Shown here piece by piece: positions 15,956-24,733 of a stretch of DNA of 50,568 nucleotides. A program made the translations under genes and the position numbers. Location: the NCBI GenBank assembly GCA_030744755.1, contig JASLPY010000036.1, forward strand, positions 1 through 50,568, given 5' to 3'. This stretch comes from Kiritimatiellia bacterium. GTDB taxonomy: Bacteria; Verrucomicrobiota; Kiritimatiellia; UBA8416; JADHWI01. Position 1 is the stretch's first letter. Every line of letters begins with the position of its first letter. The notes beneath the pieces were generated by a model. That model did not search any database and had not been told where the DNA came from. It was given only the letters and a program-made list of their open reading frames with translations.

Positions 15956-16732
15956 ATGGGTAAGTCCGAAGAAGAATCTCGAGGGAAGATACGGATATCA
16001 TCGTCGGGTGGCGGTGTGCTTTCCGGCGTTGTGAGGTTTCTTTCGACGGCGCTGGTTATTCTCATCATTGTGATGGTGGCCGGTCTCTTTGTTTCAAGGT
16101 CAGAAGGCTGCCGTTCCTTCCTGGAGGGCCGTTTTGAGCAGTTGCTTGGTACCGGCGTGACGATCGAGAACTCTCGTGTCGGGTGGCCATACGTGCTGGT
16201 GTTGGAGAAAGTGAAGGCAAAGGGCCTGGACGATGGTGACTTGCAGGGGTTCAAGGCCATGGAAGTGAGGGTTTCGCCCACATTGAGAGGCGGCATGAAA
16301 TTCCATATCAACAGGGGGGTGTTGACCCTGGTGCGTCAGACGGACGAATCGTGGCTTCCGGGAGCTTTTGCAAGACTGGGTGATCTGCCGCTGAAAAACC
16401 TGGCGGAAGTGTCTCATATTACCGCAAAATTGAGGAAGCGCCACTTGTTGCACATCTCGGACGGTGCGATCCACTGGCTGGGTGCGGATGGAGTACCACT
16501 TGCCTCGGCAACCGGGATTTCTTTTGATATGCAGCCGGCGAATGTGAAGGGGTGGCGGATGTATCATTACCGCCTGTCGGTTTATAATGCGGTGGACCCG
16601 CACGTGGGCAAGGTTCACGACGTGGAAAGGGAGTGGCTGTCATCGGACGATAGTGACTACATTGAATTGCATGCATCCAGCCGGGAGATGCCGGCTTCAA
16701 ACCGAGGCTTCTGGGAGGCCATTGAACAATGA
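15956..16732 (+). CDS. Single-pass inner-membrane-anchored protein of unknown function
   Basis: A 258-residue protein with a charged N-terminus, one strong membrane segment at about 25-48 (FLSTALVILIIVMVAGLF) and a large domain that should face the periplasm. The region after the membrane helix (GTGVTIENSRVGWPYVLVLEKVKAKG) has the alternating pattern seen at the start of AsmA/TamB-like or YhdP-like lipid-transfer proteins, but the match is too weak to assign. GGAG lies four bases before the ATG. Its stop overlaps the start of the heptose kinase gene by four bases (ATGA), so it is the first gene of the LPS synthesis and export operon, which suggests an envelope role. Confidence 0.75.
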   Translation: MGKSEEESRGKIRISSSGGGVLSGVVRFLSTALVILIIVMVAGLFVSRSEGCRSFLEGRFEQLLGTGVTIENSRVGWPYVLVLEKVKAKGLDDGDLQGFKAMEVRVSPTLRGGMKFHINRGVLTLVRQTDESWLPGAFARLGDLPLKNLAEVSHITAKLRKRHLLHISDGAIHWLGADGVPLASATGISFDMQPANVKGWRMYHYRLSVYNAVDPHVGKVHDVEREWLSSDDSDYIELHASSREMPASNRGFWEAIEQ

Positions 16733-17712
16733 ACAAGCAGAGACGCGAAGCCGTATTGAACAACTATGCGGCCCAGAAAATACTTGTTGTGGGAGACCTG
16801 ATGCTGGACCGGTACGTGTACGGCAAGGTGAATCGAATATCTCCGGAGGCCCCGGTACCGGTAGTGCACGTGAGGGATGAGATTCGCCAGCCCGGAGGGG
16901 CGGCCAACGTGGCCCTCAACATTCAGTCGCTGGGCGGAAGCGCCACGGTGGCGGGAATCGTGGGCGATGATTCGGCGGGCAGAGATCTTATCGGGTCGAT
17001 GGTGGACCGGGGTATTTCCGTGGATGGGGTGCTGGCGAACGGGGCCGTACAGACTGCGGTGAAGAGCCGGATAATGGCCGAAACCCAGCAGGTGGTCAGG
17101 GTGGACCGGGAGGACCCGGCTCCGCAGGTGACCACGGTTGTGAAGGGCCTGTGTGATCGTATGGCCGAACTGGTTGTGGGGTCAACCGGGCTAATCATCG
17201 AGGACTACGGCAAGGGAGTGATCTGTGACGAGGTCGTGAAGGCGGCACTTGCTGCAGCGTCCGATGCCGGTGTACCGGTAGGGTTGGACCCGAAAGACAA
17301 TCACGCCCTTGAGATCAGCGGAATTAAGCTGGCTACTCCGAACTACGTAGAGGCCTGCGATGCTGCAGGGCTGCCGGTGGGTGAGGTGGTTGATGACCTT
17401 GCCGAGGGCGGGCGAATGCAGGAGATAGCAACTCGCCTGCTTGGCAAGTGGGAGTCCGAGCTTATCATAGTGACCCTGGGTTCGCACGGCATGTACGTTG
17501 CCGGCAGGAAGCAGGAGCCCCAGCACCTGCCCACCAAGGCCCAGGAGGTCTTTGACGTTTCGGGTGCGGGTGACACAGTCATCGCGGTGGCCCTGATGTC
17601 GCTCGCTTCGGGTTCATCACAGATTGAAGCGGCAGAGCTGGCGAACCGGGCTGCCGGAGTAGTCGTCGGCAAGGTTGGAACGGCGTCCTGCAGGAAGGAA
17701 GAGATTCTATGA
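16729..17712 (+). CDS. rfaE1: D-glycero-beta-D-manno-heptose-7-phosphate kinase (RfaE1/HldE-kinase type)
   Basis: A 327-residue PfkB-type sugar kinase. It matches the kinase half of HldE: LVVGDLMLDRYVYGKVNRIS, PEAPVPVV, PGGAANVALNIQSLGG, and the catalytic DVSGAGDTV motif near the C-terminus with the base Asp. It phosphorylates heptose-7-phosphate at C1 on the way to ADP- or GDP-heptose for LPS core. The cytidylyl/adenylyltransferase half found in E. coli HldE is absent, so that step must be encoded elsewhere. Starts and ends overlap both neighbours by four bases. Confidence 0.92.
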   Translation: MNKQRREAVLNNYAAQKILVVGDLMLDRYVYGKVNRISPEAPVPVVHVRDEIRQPGGAANVALNIQSLGGSATVAGIVGDDSAGRDLIGSMVDRGISVDGVLANGAVQTAVKSRIMAETQQVVRVDREDPAPQVTTVVKGLCDRMAELVVGSTGLIIEDYGKGVICDEVVKAALAAASDAGVPVGLDPKDNHALEISGIKLATPNYVEACDAAGLPVGEVVDDLAEGGRMQEIATRLLGKWESELIIVTLGSHGMYVAGRKQEPQHLPTKAQEVFDVSGAGDTVIAVALMSLASGSSQIEAAELANRAAGVVVGKVGTASCRKEEIL

Positions 17713-18449
17713 CGGTTATCGGCGTTATTCCCGCCAGGTGGGGATCTACCAGGTTCCCGGGCAAGAGTCTGACACCGATCTGCGGTAAACCGTTGATCCA
17801 GTGGGTGGTGGAAAGTGCGTTGCGCGTTGCCAGCCTGGACGAGGTGTTGGTGGCCACCGACGATGACCGGATATTCGCGGCGGCGGAAGACTCCGGTGTA
17901 GGGTGTGTTATGACCCGGGCCGACCATCCGTCCGGCACTGATCGTGTTGCGGAGGCTGTCGAGGGAAGAAACGCCGACGTAGTTGTCAATATCCAGGGAG
18001 ACGAACCTCTTTTTGATCCCATTCTTATCGACCGTCTTGTTGAGGCCATAAAGAGTGGTGGGGCAGAGATGGCTACGGCGGCCACGCCGATAACCCAGAG
18101 CGCGCAGCTTGACGATCCGGGCGTTGTGAAGGTTGTGAAGAACCAGGAGGGAATCGCGCTGTATTTTTCGCGATCTCTCATACCTCATGTCAGGGACGGC
18201 GATGCTTCGGCAATGGACGGACTCCACTGGCGTCATCTAGGTGTCTACGCGTACAGTGAGCCATTCCTGCAGCGCCTGGTGGCAACACCGCCATGTGCAA
18301 CCGAAATGGCGGAAAAGCTGGAGCAATTGAGGGCCCTGCACATCGGCGGCAGGATCGCGGTACTGGAAACATCTGACGAGGGGATTGGCGTTGACACTCC
18401 CGCGGACGTAAAATACGTTGAGCGAGTAATTAGCGAAAGGCAGGGCTGA
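17709..18449 (+). CDS. kdsB: 3-deoxy-manno-octulosonate cytidylyltransferase
   Basis: A 246-residue nucleotidyltransferase that makes CMP-KDO for lipid A inner core. Family blocks: VIGVIPARWGSTRFPGKSL at the N-terminus (nucleotide loop), CGKPLIQWVVESA, EVLVATDDDRI, SGTDRVAEAV, VVNIQGDEPL with the metal-binding Asp, and the C-terminal GIGVDTPADVKYVE. Length is typical. The start overlaps the heptose kinase stop (ATGA), and kdsA follows 51 bases after. Confidence 0.97.
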   Translation: MTVIGVIPARWGSTRFPGKSLTPICGKPLIQWVVESALRVASLDEVLVATDDDRIFAAAEDSGVGCVMTRADHPSGTDRVAEAVEGRNADVVVNIQGDEPLFDPILIDRLVEAIKSGGAEMATAATPITQSAQLDDPGVVKVVKNQEGIALYFSRSLIPHVRDGDASAMDGLHWRHLGVYAYSEPFLQRLVATPPCATEMAEKLEQLRALHIGGRIAVLETSDEGIGVDTPADVKYVERVISERQG

Positions 18450-18500
18450 CGATAGAAAACGGCGATGTTTCGTCGGTCCATGCCCGGGAGAACTCAAAAA

Positions 18501-19319
18501 ATGTCACGAACTGTCTGCATCGGCGACGTGAAGTTTGGGGGAAAGGCGCCCCTGGCTCTTATAGCCGGCCCCTGTGTTATTGAGGGGCGAAAAGGCTGTG
18601 TGGGCCTGGCCCGGCGCCTCGCCAGGCTGGCTGAGCAAGAGGGCATTCCGCTTGTGTTCAAGGCCTCCTATGACAAGGCTAACAGGACCTCCAGCGGATC
18701 GTACCGGGGGCCGGGTATCGCCAAGGGCCTGGAGATACTGACGGAAATCAAGGAAACGCTTGGGCTGCCGGTACTTACGGACGTTCACAGTGAAGCCGAG
18801 GTGGCGGCAGTGTCGTCGGTAGTCGACGCGCTTCAGATTCCGGCATTTCTCTGCAGGCAGACCGACCTGGTGGTGGCTGCAGGCGAAAGCGGTAAGGTGG
18901 TAAACATAAAGAAAGGCCAATTTCTTGCGCCGGAAGACATGCGGCACGTGGTCGGCAAGGTGGAAAGCACGGGGAACAGGAAGATCCTGCTGACCGAACG
19001 GGGCAGCTCTTTTGGCTACAACAACCTTGTAGCCGACATGCGCAGCCTGCTTGCCATGTCGGAAACCGGGTACCCGGTGATTTTTGATGCTACGCACAGT
19101 GTGCAGAGGCCAGGTGGGGCGGCAGGATACTCCGGGGGAGACGGCAAATGGGCGCCATACCTGGCCAGGGCGGCCGTTGCGACGGGATGTGACGGGGTTT
19201 TCATTGAAACCCACGTGTCTCCTAAGGATGCATTGTCGGACAAGGAAAATGCCATTCCGTTCTCCAAAATGCGAAAACTTTGGTGTATGCTGAGGAAGAT
19301 TGATGAAACGGTGTCTTGA
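18501..19319 (+). CDS. kdsA: 3-deoxy-8-phosphooctulonate synthase
   Basis: About 272 residues; condenses phosphoenolpyruvate with arabinose-5-phosphate to KDO-8-phosphate. Conserved blocks: LALIAGPCVIEG, FKASYDKANRTSSGSYRGPG, VLTDVHSEAEV, QIPAFLCRQTDLV, KKGQFLAPEDM, LLTERGSSFGYNNLV and FDATHSVQRPGG. The ATG at 18501 (MSRTVCIGDV) fits the family and has GGGAG ten bases upstream; an in-frame start at 18465 would add 12 residues and has no clear binding site. The gene overlaps lptC by 17 bases. Confidence 0.97.
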   Translation: MSRTVCIGDVKFGGKAPLALIAGPCVIEGRKGCVGLARRLARLAEQEGIPLVFKASYDKANRTSSGSYRGPGIAKGLEILTEIKETLGLPVLTDVHSEAEVAAVSSVVDALQIPAFLCRQTDLVVAAGESGKVVNIKKGQFLAPEDMRHVVGKVESTGNRKILLTERGSSFGYNNLVADMRSLLAMSETGYPVIFDATHSVQRPGGAAGYSGGDGKWAPYLARAAVATGCDGVFIETHVSPKDALSDKENAIPFSKMRKLWCMLRKIDETVS

Positions 19320-19764
19320 AATACTGATCACGTCAGTTGCAGTGCTCATAGCGTTTGCCGCCGTGCGCGTGGCGACTGGAGAGCAGGAAGCTCCCAGGAT
19401 CGAGAATCTGCGTTTGCCGCTGGAGTTCTACGATGACGGGACTGTGAAGAGACAGTTGCAGGCGGGAGTAGCCAGGGTTCCGGCGAAGGGCCCTATCGAC
19501 GCGAGGAAGGTAAAGGTAGAGTGTTTCGATCGCACGGGAGCGCTTGAGCTGATCATGATCTCGGATAAATGCTCCTACGACCGTGAGGCCGGTACGGCGA
19601 AGTCATCTGAAGATGTGAAAGTTGCCGCCAGGGGGCTCTTGATAAGCGGTAAGGGTTTTACCTGGGAGTCCAACGGGCAGACTGTTGATATTCATGAGAA
19701 TTGCAGGGTTGTTTTCAATCGAAGAATAAAGGAGCTGGGCCGCAAGAATGCTGACAAGAAGTAA
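19303..19764 (+). CDS. lptC: LptC-like LPS export protein
   Basis: A 153-residue protein with an N-terminal signal-anchor (CLEILITSVAVLIAFAAVRVA) and an OstA/LptC-like beta-jellyroll domain (KVKVECFDRTGALELIMISDKCSYDR, then GLLISGKGFTWESNGQTVDIHENCRV). By family it would be the bitopic inner-membrane partner that passes LPS from LptBFG to LptA. Sequence divergence is high, so the call rests on fold pattern and on position directly before lptA and lptB. AGGAAG precedes the ATG. It overlaps the kdsA end by 17 bases and the lptA start by 17. Confidence 0.8.
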   Translation: MKRCLEILITSVAVLIAFAAVRVATGEQEAPRIENLRLPLEFYDDGTVKRQLQAGVARVPAKGPIDARKVKVECFDRTGALELIMISDKCSYDREAGTAKSSEDVKVAARGLLISGKGFTWESNGQTVDIHENCRVVFNRRIKELGRKNADKK

Positions 19765-20311
19765 AGTACCGGCGCTGATAGTGATGATAGCCGTTGCGGT
19801 CTTACTGGGCGCACCGGCCCCGGTGTATGCGCAAAAAGAGTTGTCTGAAAGCAACACGGTAATAACCTCGAAATCTCTTACATTCGACTACGGAAGATCC
19901 GTGGCAATATTCAAGGACGACGTTGTAGCGGTTGATCCTCAGGTCAGGATCGAGTGTGACAAGCTTGCCGTGATGTTTGACGGAACAAACCAGGTGAAGG
20001 CCGTGACTGCCCTGGGGAATGTACGGATGATTCAGGAGGACAAAAAGGCAACTTGCGACAAGGCTGTTTACGTTGCACGCGTAGGGGAAATAGTGCTCAC
20101 GGGGAATGCTACCCTTTACAGGGGCAAGGATGTTGTAAAGGGTGAGCGCATTGTATTCTGGCTGAACGATGACAGAATGGAATGCACCCCAGGGCAGTTG
20201 ATCATTGCGCCGACGAAGGGGAAGGGCGGTAACGATAAGCTATTGCCGGGATTGGGCTTGCTTCCCAGTGTGGCAACACCCGCGAAAAGAAAAGAAGTGA
20301 CTCAGCCCTGA
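19748..20311 (+). CDS. lptA: LptA-like periplasmic LPS transport protein
   Basis: A 187-residue exported protein with a signal peptide cleaved after about residue 29 (APAPVYAQ). The mature part is the OstA-N repeat fold: VITSKSLTFDYGRSVAIFKDDVVAVDP, LAVMFDGTNQVKAVTALGNVRM, KATCDKAVYVARVGEIVLTGNATLYRG, and VVKGERIVFWLNDDRMEC. This forms the periplasmic bridge for LPS. Placed between lptC and lptB as in proteobacteria. Confidence 0.9.
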   Translation: MLTRSKVPALIVMIAVAVLLGAPAPVYAQKELSESNTVITSKSLTFDYGRSVAIFKDDVVAVDPQVRIECDKLAVMFDGTNQVKAVTALGNVRMIQEDKKATCDKAVYVARVGEIVLTGNATLYRGKDVVKGERIVFWLNDDRMECTPGQLIIAPTKGKGGNDKLLPGLGLLPSVATPAKRKEVTQP

Positions 20312-20352
20312 ATGGGCCGGGTGAAGGAGAATTGAACACAAGAAAGTATCAA

Positions 20353-21090
20353 ATGGTGTTTCCTAAAGAAAAACTGATACAAGCCCATGGCCTGGAGAAG
20401 ACCTATCACGGGCGGCGTGTCGTTGACGATGTAAACCTGAATGTGAAGAGCGGAGAAATCGTTGGCCTTCTCGGGCCCAACGGTGCCGGCAAGACCACGA
20501 CCTTTCACATGATCGTGGGGCTTATACGTCCTGATGGCGGGCGCGTGACTTTCAGGGGAGAGAACATCACTCGCCTTCCGGTCTGCAAGCGTGCACGCAG
20601 GGGGGTAGGTTACCTCGCCCAGGAGCCATCTGTTTTCAGGAAGCTGACAGTGGAGCAGAACGTTATGGCGATTCTTGAGACTCTGGACATCTCCAGGGCG
20701 GAAAGAAAGAAGAGGCTGCAGGAACTTCTTGAAGACCTGGGAATTGCCAAGCTGGCCAAGCAGAAGGCGTATACGCTGAGCGGGGGCGAACGGCGGAAGC
20801 TTGAAATAACGAGGGCCCTGGTGAGCAATCCGACCATGATGATGCTTGATGAGCCCTTCAGCGGCGTGGATCCGATAGCGGTAAGCGATATCCAGAGCAT
20901 AATCACGGGCCTTCGCGACCGCGGCCTCGGCATCCTCATTACCGACCACAACGTTCGCGAGACGCTTGCCGTTGTGGACCGGGCCTATTTGCTGTTCGAA
21001 GGAAAAGTGCTTCGTGAGGGAGAGAGTTCGTTTCTTATAGAAGATGAAATGAGCCGGGAGCTGTATCTCGGACGGGAATTCAAAATGTGA
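20353..21090 (+). CDS. lptB: LPS export ABC transporter ATPase
   Basis: About 245 residues. ATP-binding motor of the LptBFGC complex. Walker A GPNGAGKTTT, Q-loop VGYLAQEPSVF (the PSVFRKLTV phrase is typical of LptB), signature LSGGERRKLEI, Walker B MMMLDEPFSGVDP, H-loop ITDHNVRETL. The ATG at 20353 is chosen with low certainty; a TTG at 20332 is in frame, but its AGGAG is only two bases away. An LptF/LptG-type permease partner is encoded separately at 28953-30044. Confidence 0.95.
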   Translation: MVFPKEKLIQAHGLEKTYHGRRVVDDVNLNVKSGEIVGLLGPNGAGKTTTFHMIVGLIRPDGGRVTFRGENITRLPVCKRARRGVGYLAQEPSVFRKLTVEQNVMAILETLDISRAERKKRLQELLEDLGIAKLAKQKAYTLSGGERRKLEITRALVSNPTMMMLDEPFSGVDPIAVSDIQSIITGLRDRGLGILITDHNVRETLAVVDRAYLLFEGKVLREGESSFLIEDEMSRELYLGREFKM

Positions 21091-21103
21091 GAAGGAGGTA
21101 GCT

Positions 21104-21466
21104 ATGCCTGTTGAAGTAACTGTTAGGCACATGAACGTGTCGGATACAATCCAAGCTTATGCAAGATCCAAGGCAGAGGAACTGTCTGAGGATTTTCCCA
21201 GGATAGAGCATGTGCACATGATCATAGATCGTGAGAAACGCCACAAGGTCGTTTCAGTGGTAGTGCAGGCAAGGAACCATGTCCGCGTGGAAGCCGAGGA
21301 AGCGGCTGAGAATCTTCGAGCAGCCATCGATGCTGCAACGGAGAAGGCTGAAAGACAGCTGAGGAAACTGCGGGACAAGGTTCAGGAACACAGGCCGAAA
21401 CCCGCCAAGGTGAAGGAAACCAGGGAGGGTGAAGATGCGGAAGAATTTGAAGGAGGCGTCCTTTGA
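21104..21466 (+). CDS. hpf: Ribosome hibernation promoting factor (HPF/RaiA family, short form)
   Basis: A 120-residue protein that binds the 30S A/P sites in resting cells. It shows the family fold and motifs: VEVTVRHMNVSDTIQAYARSK, a beta strand VHMIIDREKRHKVVSVVVQA, and DLRAAIDAATEKAERQLRKL-type helix (here NLRAAIDAATEKAERQLRK). The C-terminal dimer domain of long HPF is absent. It has an ideal binding site, AAGGAGG, five to six bases from the ATG. It lies between lptB and hprK; in proteobacteria rpoN usually sits between lptB and hpf, but not here. Confidence 0.95.
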   Translation: MPVEVTVRHMNVSDTIQAYARSKAEELSEDFPRIEHVHMIIDREKRHKVVSVVVQARNHVRVEAEEAAENLRAAIDAATEKAERQLRKLRDKVQEHRPKPAKVKETREGEDAEEFEGGVL

Positions 21467-22437
21467 CTACAACCGGCAGTTCAGTGAAGAAGGTGCGAGT
21501 AACAGTTGCTGATTTCCTGAAGACAGGTAAGGACGAGCTGAAACTCGATCTCGTGGCCGGCGAATCTGGACTGAAGCGCCGGATAGGGGAGGCTGCGATA
21601 AACCGTCCGGGCTTTGCCCTGGCCGGCTTCTTTCAGTATTTCGCGTACAAGCGTATACAGGTGGTTGGTTTTGCGGAGAGCGCGTATGTTGCATCGCTGC
21701 CCCAGGAAGAACGCGAGAAACGCATGCGTGCTTTCTTTGATCAGAAGATCCCCTGTGTAGTGGTAACGAGACACCAGAAAGTGCTTCCCGATGTGCTGGC
21801 GCTGTCCGAGGAATACAACATTCCCGTTTTCCGCAGCCGCATGGTAACGAAGGATTTCGTCAACGCGGCGACTATCATCATGCAGAACCTTGTTGCGCCA
21901 AGAATGAAGGTGCAGGGCACGATGATCGAGATCATGGGGATCGGCGTTCTGATCGACGGCAAGCCGGGAATGGGCAAGAGCGAGACTGCCCTTAACCTGA
22001 TCAACAAGGGTGCGGCCCTCGTGTCGGACGATATCACGACACTTCGCATTGATAGTGCGGGAAACCTCATCGCATCACCGGTGAATGTCACACGTTATCA
22101 CATGGAAATCAGGGGTGTCGGGATTATCCATGTTCCAAGTCTCTATGGTGTCTCATCGGTGAGGCAGGAGAAGAAGCTCGATCTCGTAGCTACGCTCTCC
22201 ACTCCCGAAGATGTAGAGGAACTGGACCGCTCGGGCCAGGCGACACCGACGAGAAACCTCCTGGGTGTTGAAATACCGCAGGTACTTGTCAACGTTGCCC
22301 CCGGTCGCGATCTTGGGGACATAATCGAAACCGCTGCCCTGAATCAGAAACTGCGCAGACTCGGGCACGATGCCGCCAAGGAGCTGGATGAACGTCTGAT
22401 GGACCTGATGACCGGGGGAAAAATAGGTAGTGAGTAA
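21463..22437 (+). CDS. hprK: HPr kinase/phosphorylase
   Basis: A 324-residue bifunctional enzyme that phosphorylates and dephosphorylates HPr on its regulatory serine. The start is TTG, with AGGAGG six bases upstream, overlapping the hpf stop by four bases. The N-terminal domain (1-140) has VVTRHQKVLPDVLALSEEYNIPV. The kinase domain has Walker A DGKPGMGKSETALNL, the SDDIT metal site, IRGVGIIHVPSLYG and the HprK signature LLGVEIPQVLVNVAPGRDL. The substrate HPr is encoded immediately downstream with an 8-base overlap. Confidence 0.97.
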   Translation: MTTTGSSVKKVRVTVADFLKTGKDELKLDLVAGESGLKRRIGEAAINRPGFALAGFFQYFAYKRIQVVGFAESAYVASLPQEEREKRMRAFFDQKIPCVVVTRHQKVLPDVLALSEEYNIPVFRSRMVTKDFVNAATIIMQNLVAPRMKVQGTMIEIMGIGVLIDGKPGMGKSETALNLINKGAALVSDDITTLRIDSAGNLIASPVNVTRYHMEIRGVGIIHVPSLYGVSSVRQEKKLDLVATLSTPEDVEELDRSGQATPTRNLLGVEIPQVLVNVAPGRDLGDIIETAALNQKLRRLGHDAAKELDERLMDLMTGGKIGSE

Positions 22438-22723
22438 CGGCAGCGAACAGAGTGCTACTTTAAGCCGCAAGCTTGTAATCCAGAACCAGTATGGCATTCA
22501 TGCCAGGCCGGCTGCGATGATAGTGAAGACGGCTACACGCTACTCGTCAGATGTCTTTTTCGAGAAGGATGGCAACCGTGTCTCGGGCAAGAGCATCATG
22601 GGATTGATGACGCTCGAGGCATCCCGCGGTACCAAGCTGCTTGTGGTGGCCGATGGCCCCGATGCCGAAGAGGTTCTCGATGAGCTCGAGCAACTGATTG
22701 GCGGAAGGTTCGGCGAGGACTGA
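22430..22723 (+). CDS. ptsH: Phosphocarrier protein HPr
   Basis: A 97-residue protein, GTG start. The active-site histidine is His24 in GIHARPAA, and the regulatory serine targeted by HprK is Ser55 in GKSIMGLM, so both phosphorylation sites are intact. The N-terminus is about nine residues longer than E. coli HPr. It overlaps hprK by eight bases and ptsI starts three bases after its stop, so all three should be co-translated. Confidence 0.96.
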   Translation: MSNGSEQSATLSRKLVIQNQYGIHARPAAMIVKTATRYSSDVFFEKDGNRVSGKSIMGLMTLEASRGTKLLVVADGPDAEEVLDELEQLIGGRFGED

Positions 22724-22726
22724 TAA

Positions 22727-24505
22727 GTGACCGACTCTCTAACAACGGCGGAAACACCGATTCGGATGAAGGGGATAGGTGTGTCTCCTGGTGTCGTGAT
22801 CGGGCCAGTTTTCGTGATGGCGTCCGACCAGGCGCGAGTTGTCGAGAGGCGCGTTGCGCCGCAATCCATTGATCACGAGATCTGCCGCCTCGAAGACGCG
22901 CTGATCGAAACCCGCCGCCAGATCAAGATGATTCAGAAGGATCTCGAGGCAAGGACCGACATGGGCGATGCCAGCATCCTTGACGCCCACCTCATGGTGC
23001 TTGATGACAGGGCGTTCATCGAAGAGGTCGTCAACGAGATCCGAAACAAATACCGCAACGCCGAATCGGTGGTCAAGGAAGCGTCCGACCGGTACGCGGC
23101 CATTCTCGGTTCGGTCGAGGACGATTACCTCAGGGAACGCGTTGCGGATATCAGGGATGTCGCCAGGCGTATAATCAAGAATCTCTCCGGAGGAGTCGAA
23201 ACCACCCTGGCCGATCTCAAGGACAAGTGCATTGTCATTGGCGAGGACATTCCTCCTTCCGTAACGGCCAGCCTTCGTCGCGATACCGTTCTCGGTGTAG
23301 CGACTGATCTGGGCAGTGCCACTTCTCACACGGCCGTCATGGCAAGAGCGATGGAGATGCCCGCCGTTGTGGGTTTGCGCGACATCAGCGCCAGGGTTTC
23401 CACAGGCGACAAGATCGTGATGGATGGCACGAGAGGTGTCGTCATAATCCATCCCACGGCGAGTGACCTTGATGAATATGGCAAGTTGGCCGAGGCCCGC
23501 AAGAGCATTCAGCAGGGCTTGACAAGTCTGCAGCACAAACCTGCAGAAACCAAAGATGGCCACCGGATTGTTCTCTCCGCAAACGCCGAAGGTCCGGAAG
23601 AGGTAGATGCCATCATAGAGTACGGGGCGGAAGGAATAGGGTTGTTCAGATCCGAGTACCTGTACATTTCCCGCAACGCCAGCCTCGGGGAAGATGATCA
23701 GGCCGAGATATATGCTGATATCGCCGAGCGCCTGGCACCGGCCCCCGTGATAATTCGCACGCTGGACATTGGTGGCGACAAGTTCCTGGCGGGCGGGCGC
23801 TTCAGAAAAGAGACAAATCCGTTTCTGGGATGCCGTTCGATACGCTTGTCCCTGCTGTACCCCGATCATTTCAAACGGCAGCTCAGGGCTATTCTCAGGG
23901 CAAGTGTAAAGGGCTGCGTCAAGATCATGTACCCTATGATCAGCAATGCGCGCGAGGTGATACAGGCAAACGCGCTACTGGACGAGGCGAGGGACGAACT
24001 GACCCGGGATGGTGTGCCATTCAAAAAGGATATCGAAGTCGGTGTCATGATAGAAACTCCGGCCGCCGCGCTTACAGCAGCGGTAATTGCGAAGAATGTC
24101 AGTTTCTTCAGCCTGGGCACGAACGACCTCGTGCAGTACACCCTGGCGGTTGACCGGGTGAATGAACGAGTGGCGTACCTGTACGAACCCACGCACCCGG
24201 CGGTTTTGAAACTGATCAAGGCGACCGTTGATGCCGGGCATGCGGAGGGAGTATGGGTCGGAATCTGTGGTGAGATGGCCGCTGATCCCCTGATGACGCC
24301 CCTTCTTATTGGTATGGGAGTTGACGAGATGAGTGTGGCTCCGGCCGCGGTGCCGGTAGTGAAGGACGTTATTCGCAATATAGAGCAGTCCAGGGCGGAG
24401 ACTCTCACAGCAGCCGCACTCAAATGCAAATCGGCAACAGAAGTGCTGGGACTCTGCCGGGATCTAACCGCCGAAGTGGCGCCCGAACTGCTGGAATTGA
24501 TATAG
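22727..24505 (+). CDS. ptsI: PTS enzyme I (phosphoenolpyruvate-protein phosphotransferase)
   Basis: A 592-residue enzyme with a GTG start. Features in order: N-terminal HPr-binding helical domain; the phosphohistidine at His201 in GSATSHTAVMARAM; the PEP-binding barrel with GLFRSEYLYISR, IRTLDIGGDKFL, SLGTNDLVQYTLAVDR and the catalytic Cys in GICGEMAADP. It moves phosphate from PEP to HPr. No EIIA, EIIB or EIIC gene is present in the window, so here the system may serve regulation rather than sugar uptake. It ends the long LPS-PTS run. Confidence 0.97.
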   Translation: MTDSLTTAETPIRMKGIGVSPGVVIGPVFVMASDQARVVERRVAPQSIDHEICRLEDALIETRRQIKMIQKDLEARTDMGDASILDAHLMVLDDRAFIEEVVNEIRNKYRNAESVVKEASDRYAAILGSVEDDYLRERVADIRDVARRIIKNLSGGVETTLADLKDKCIVIGEDIPPSVTASLRRDTVLGVATDLGSATSHTAVMARAMEMPAVVGLRDISARVSTGDKIVMDGTRGVVIIHPTASDLDEYGKLAEARKSIQQGLTSLQHKPAETKDGHRIVLSANAEGPEEVDAIIEYGAEGIGLFRSEYLYISRNASLGEDDQAEIYADIAERLAPAPVIIRTLDIGGDKFLAGGRFRKETNPFLGCRSIRLSLLYPDHFKRQLRAILRASVKGCVKIMYPMISNAREVIQANALLDEARDELTRDGVPFKKDIEVGVMIETPAAALTAAVIAKNVSFFSLGTNDLVQYTLAVDRVNERVAYLYEPTHPAVLKLIKATVDAGHAEGVWVGICGEMAADPLMTPLLIGMGVDEMSVAPAAVPVVKDVIRNIEQSRAETLTAAALKCKSATEVLGLCRDLTAEVAPELLELI

Positions 24506-24674
24506 TGACCGGGCGCCTCTCCGGGGCGGCTTGCGGATCTGCCTCCATACGAGTGGGAGGGCACAGAGCTCTCCCGGCCTTGTTTCTGAGTCGCACTCAC
24601 TTCCTCTGGGAAAGCCGGGGTTTCTCTCCGTAGGGCAAGTGTCCCCACCTGTCCTGGAATGGCCGGATTGACAT

Positions 24675-24702
24675 CTGAAACCTGAAACCTGAAAACTGAA
24701 AC
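24675..24702. repeat. 7-bp tandem repeat, four units
   Basis: CTGAAAC, CTGAAAC, CTGAAAA, CTGAAAC in direct succession. Part of the repeat-rich region after ptsI. Confidence 0.9.
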
Positions 24703-24733
24703 CCTGTCTCGGCGCCACAGCACCGGACCTCTT

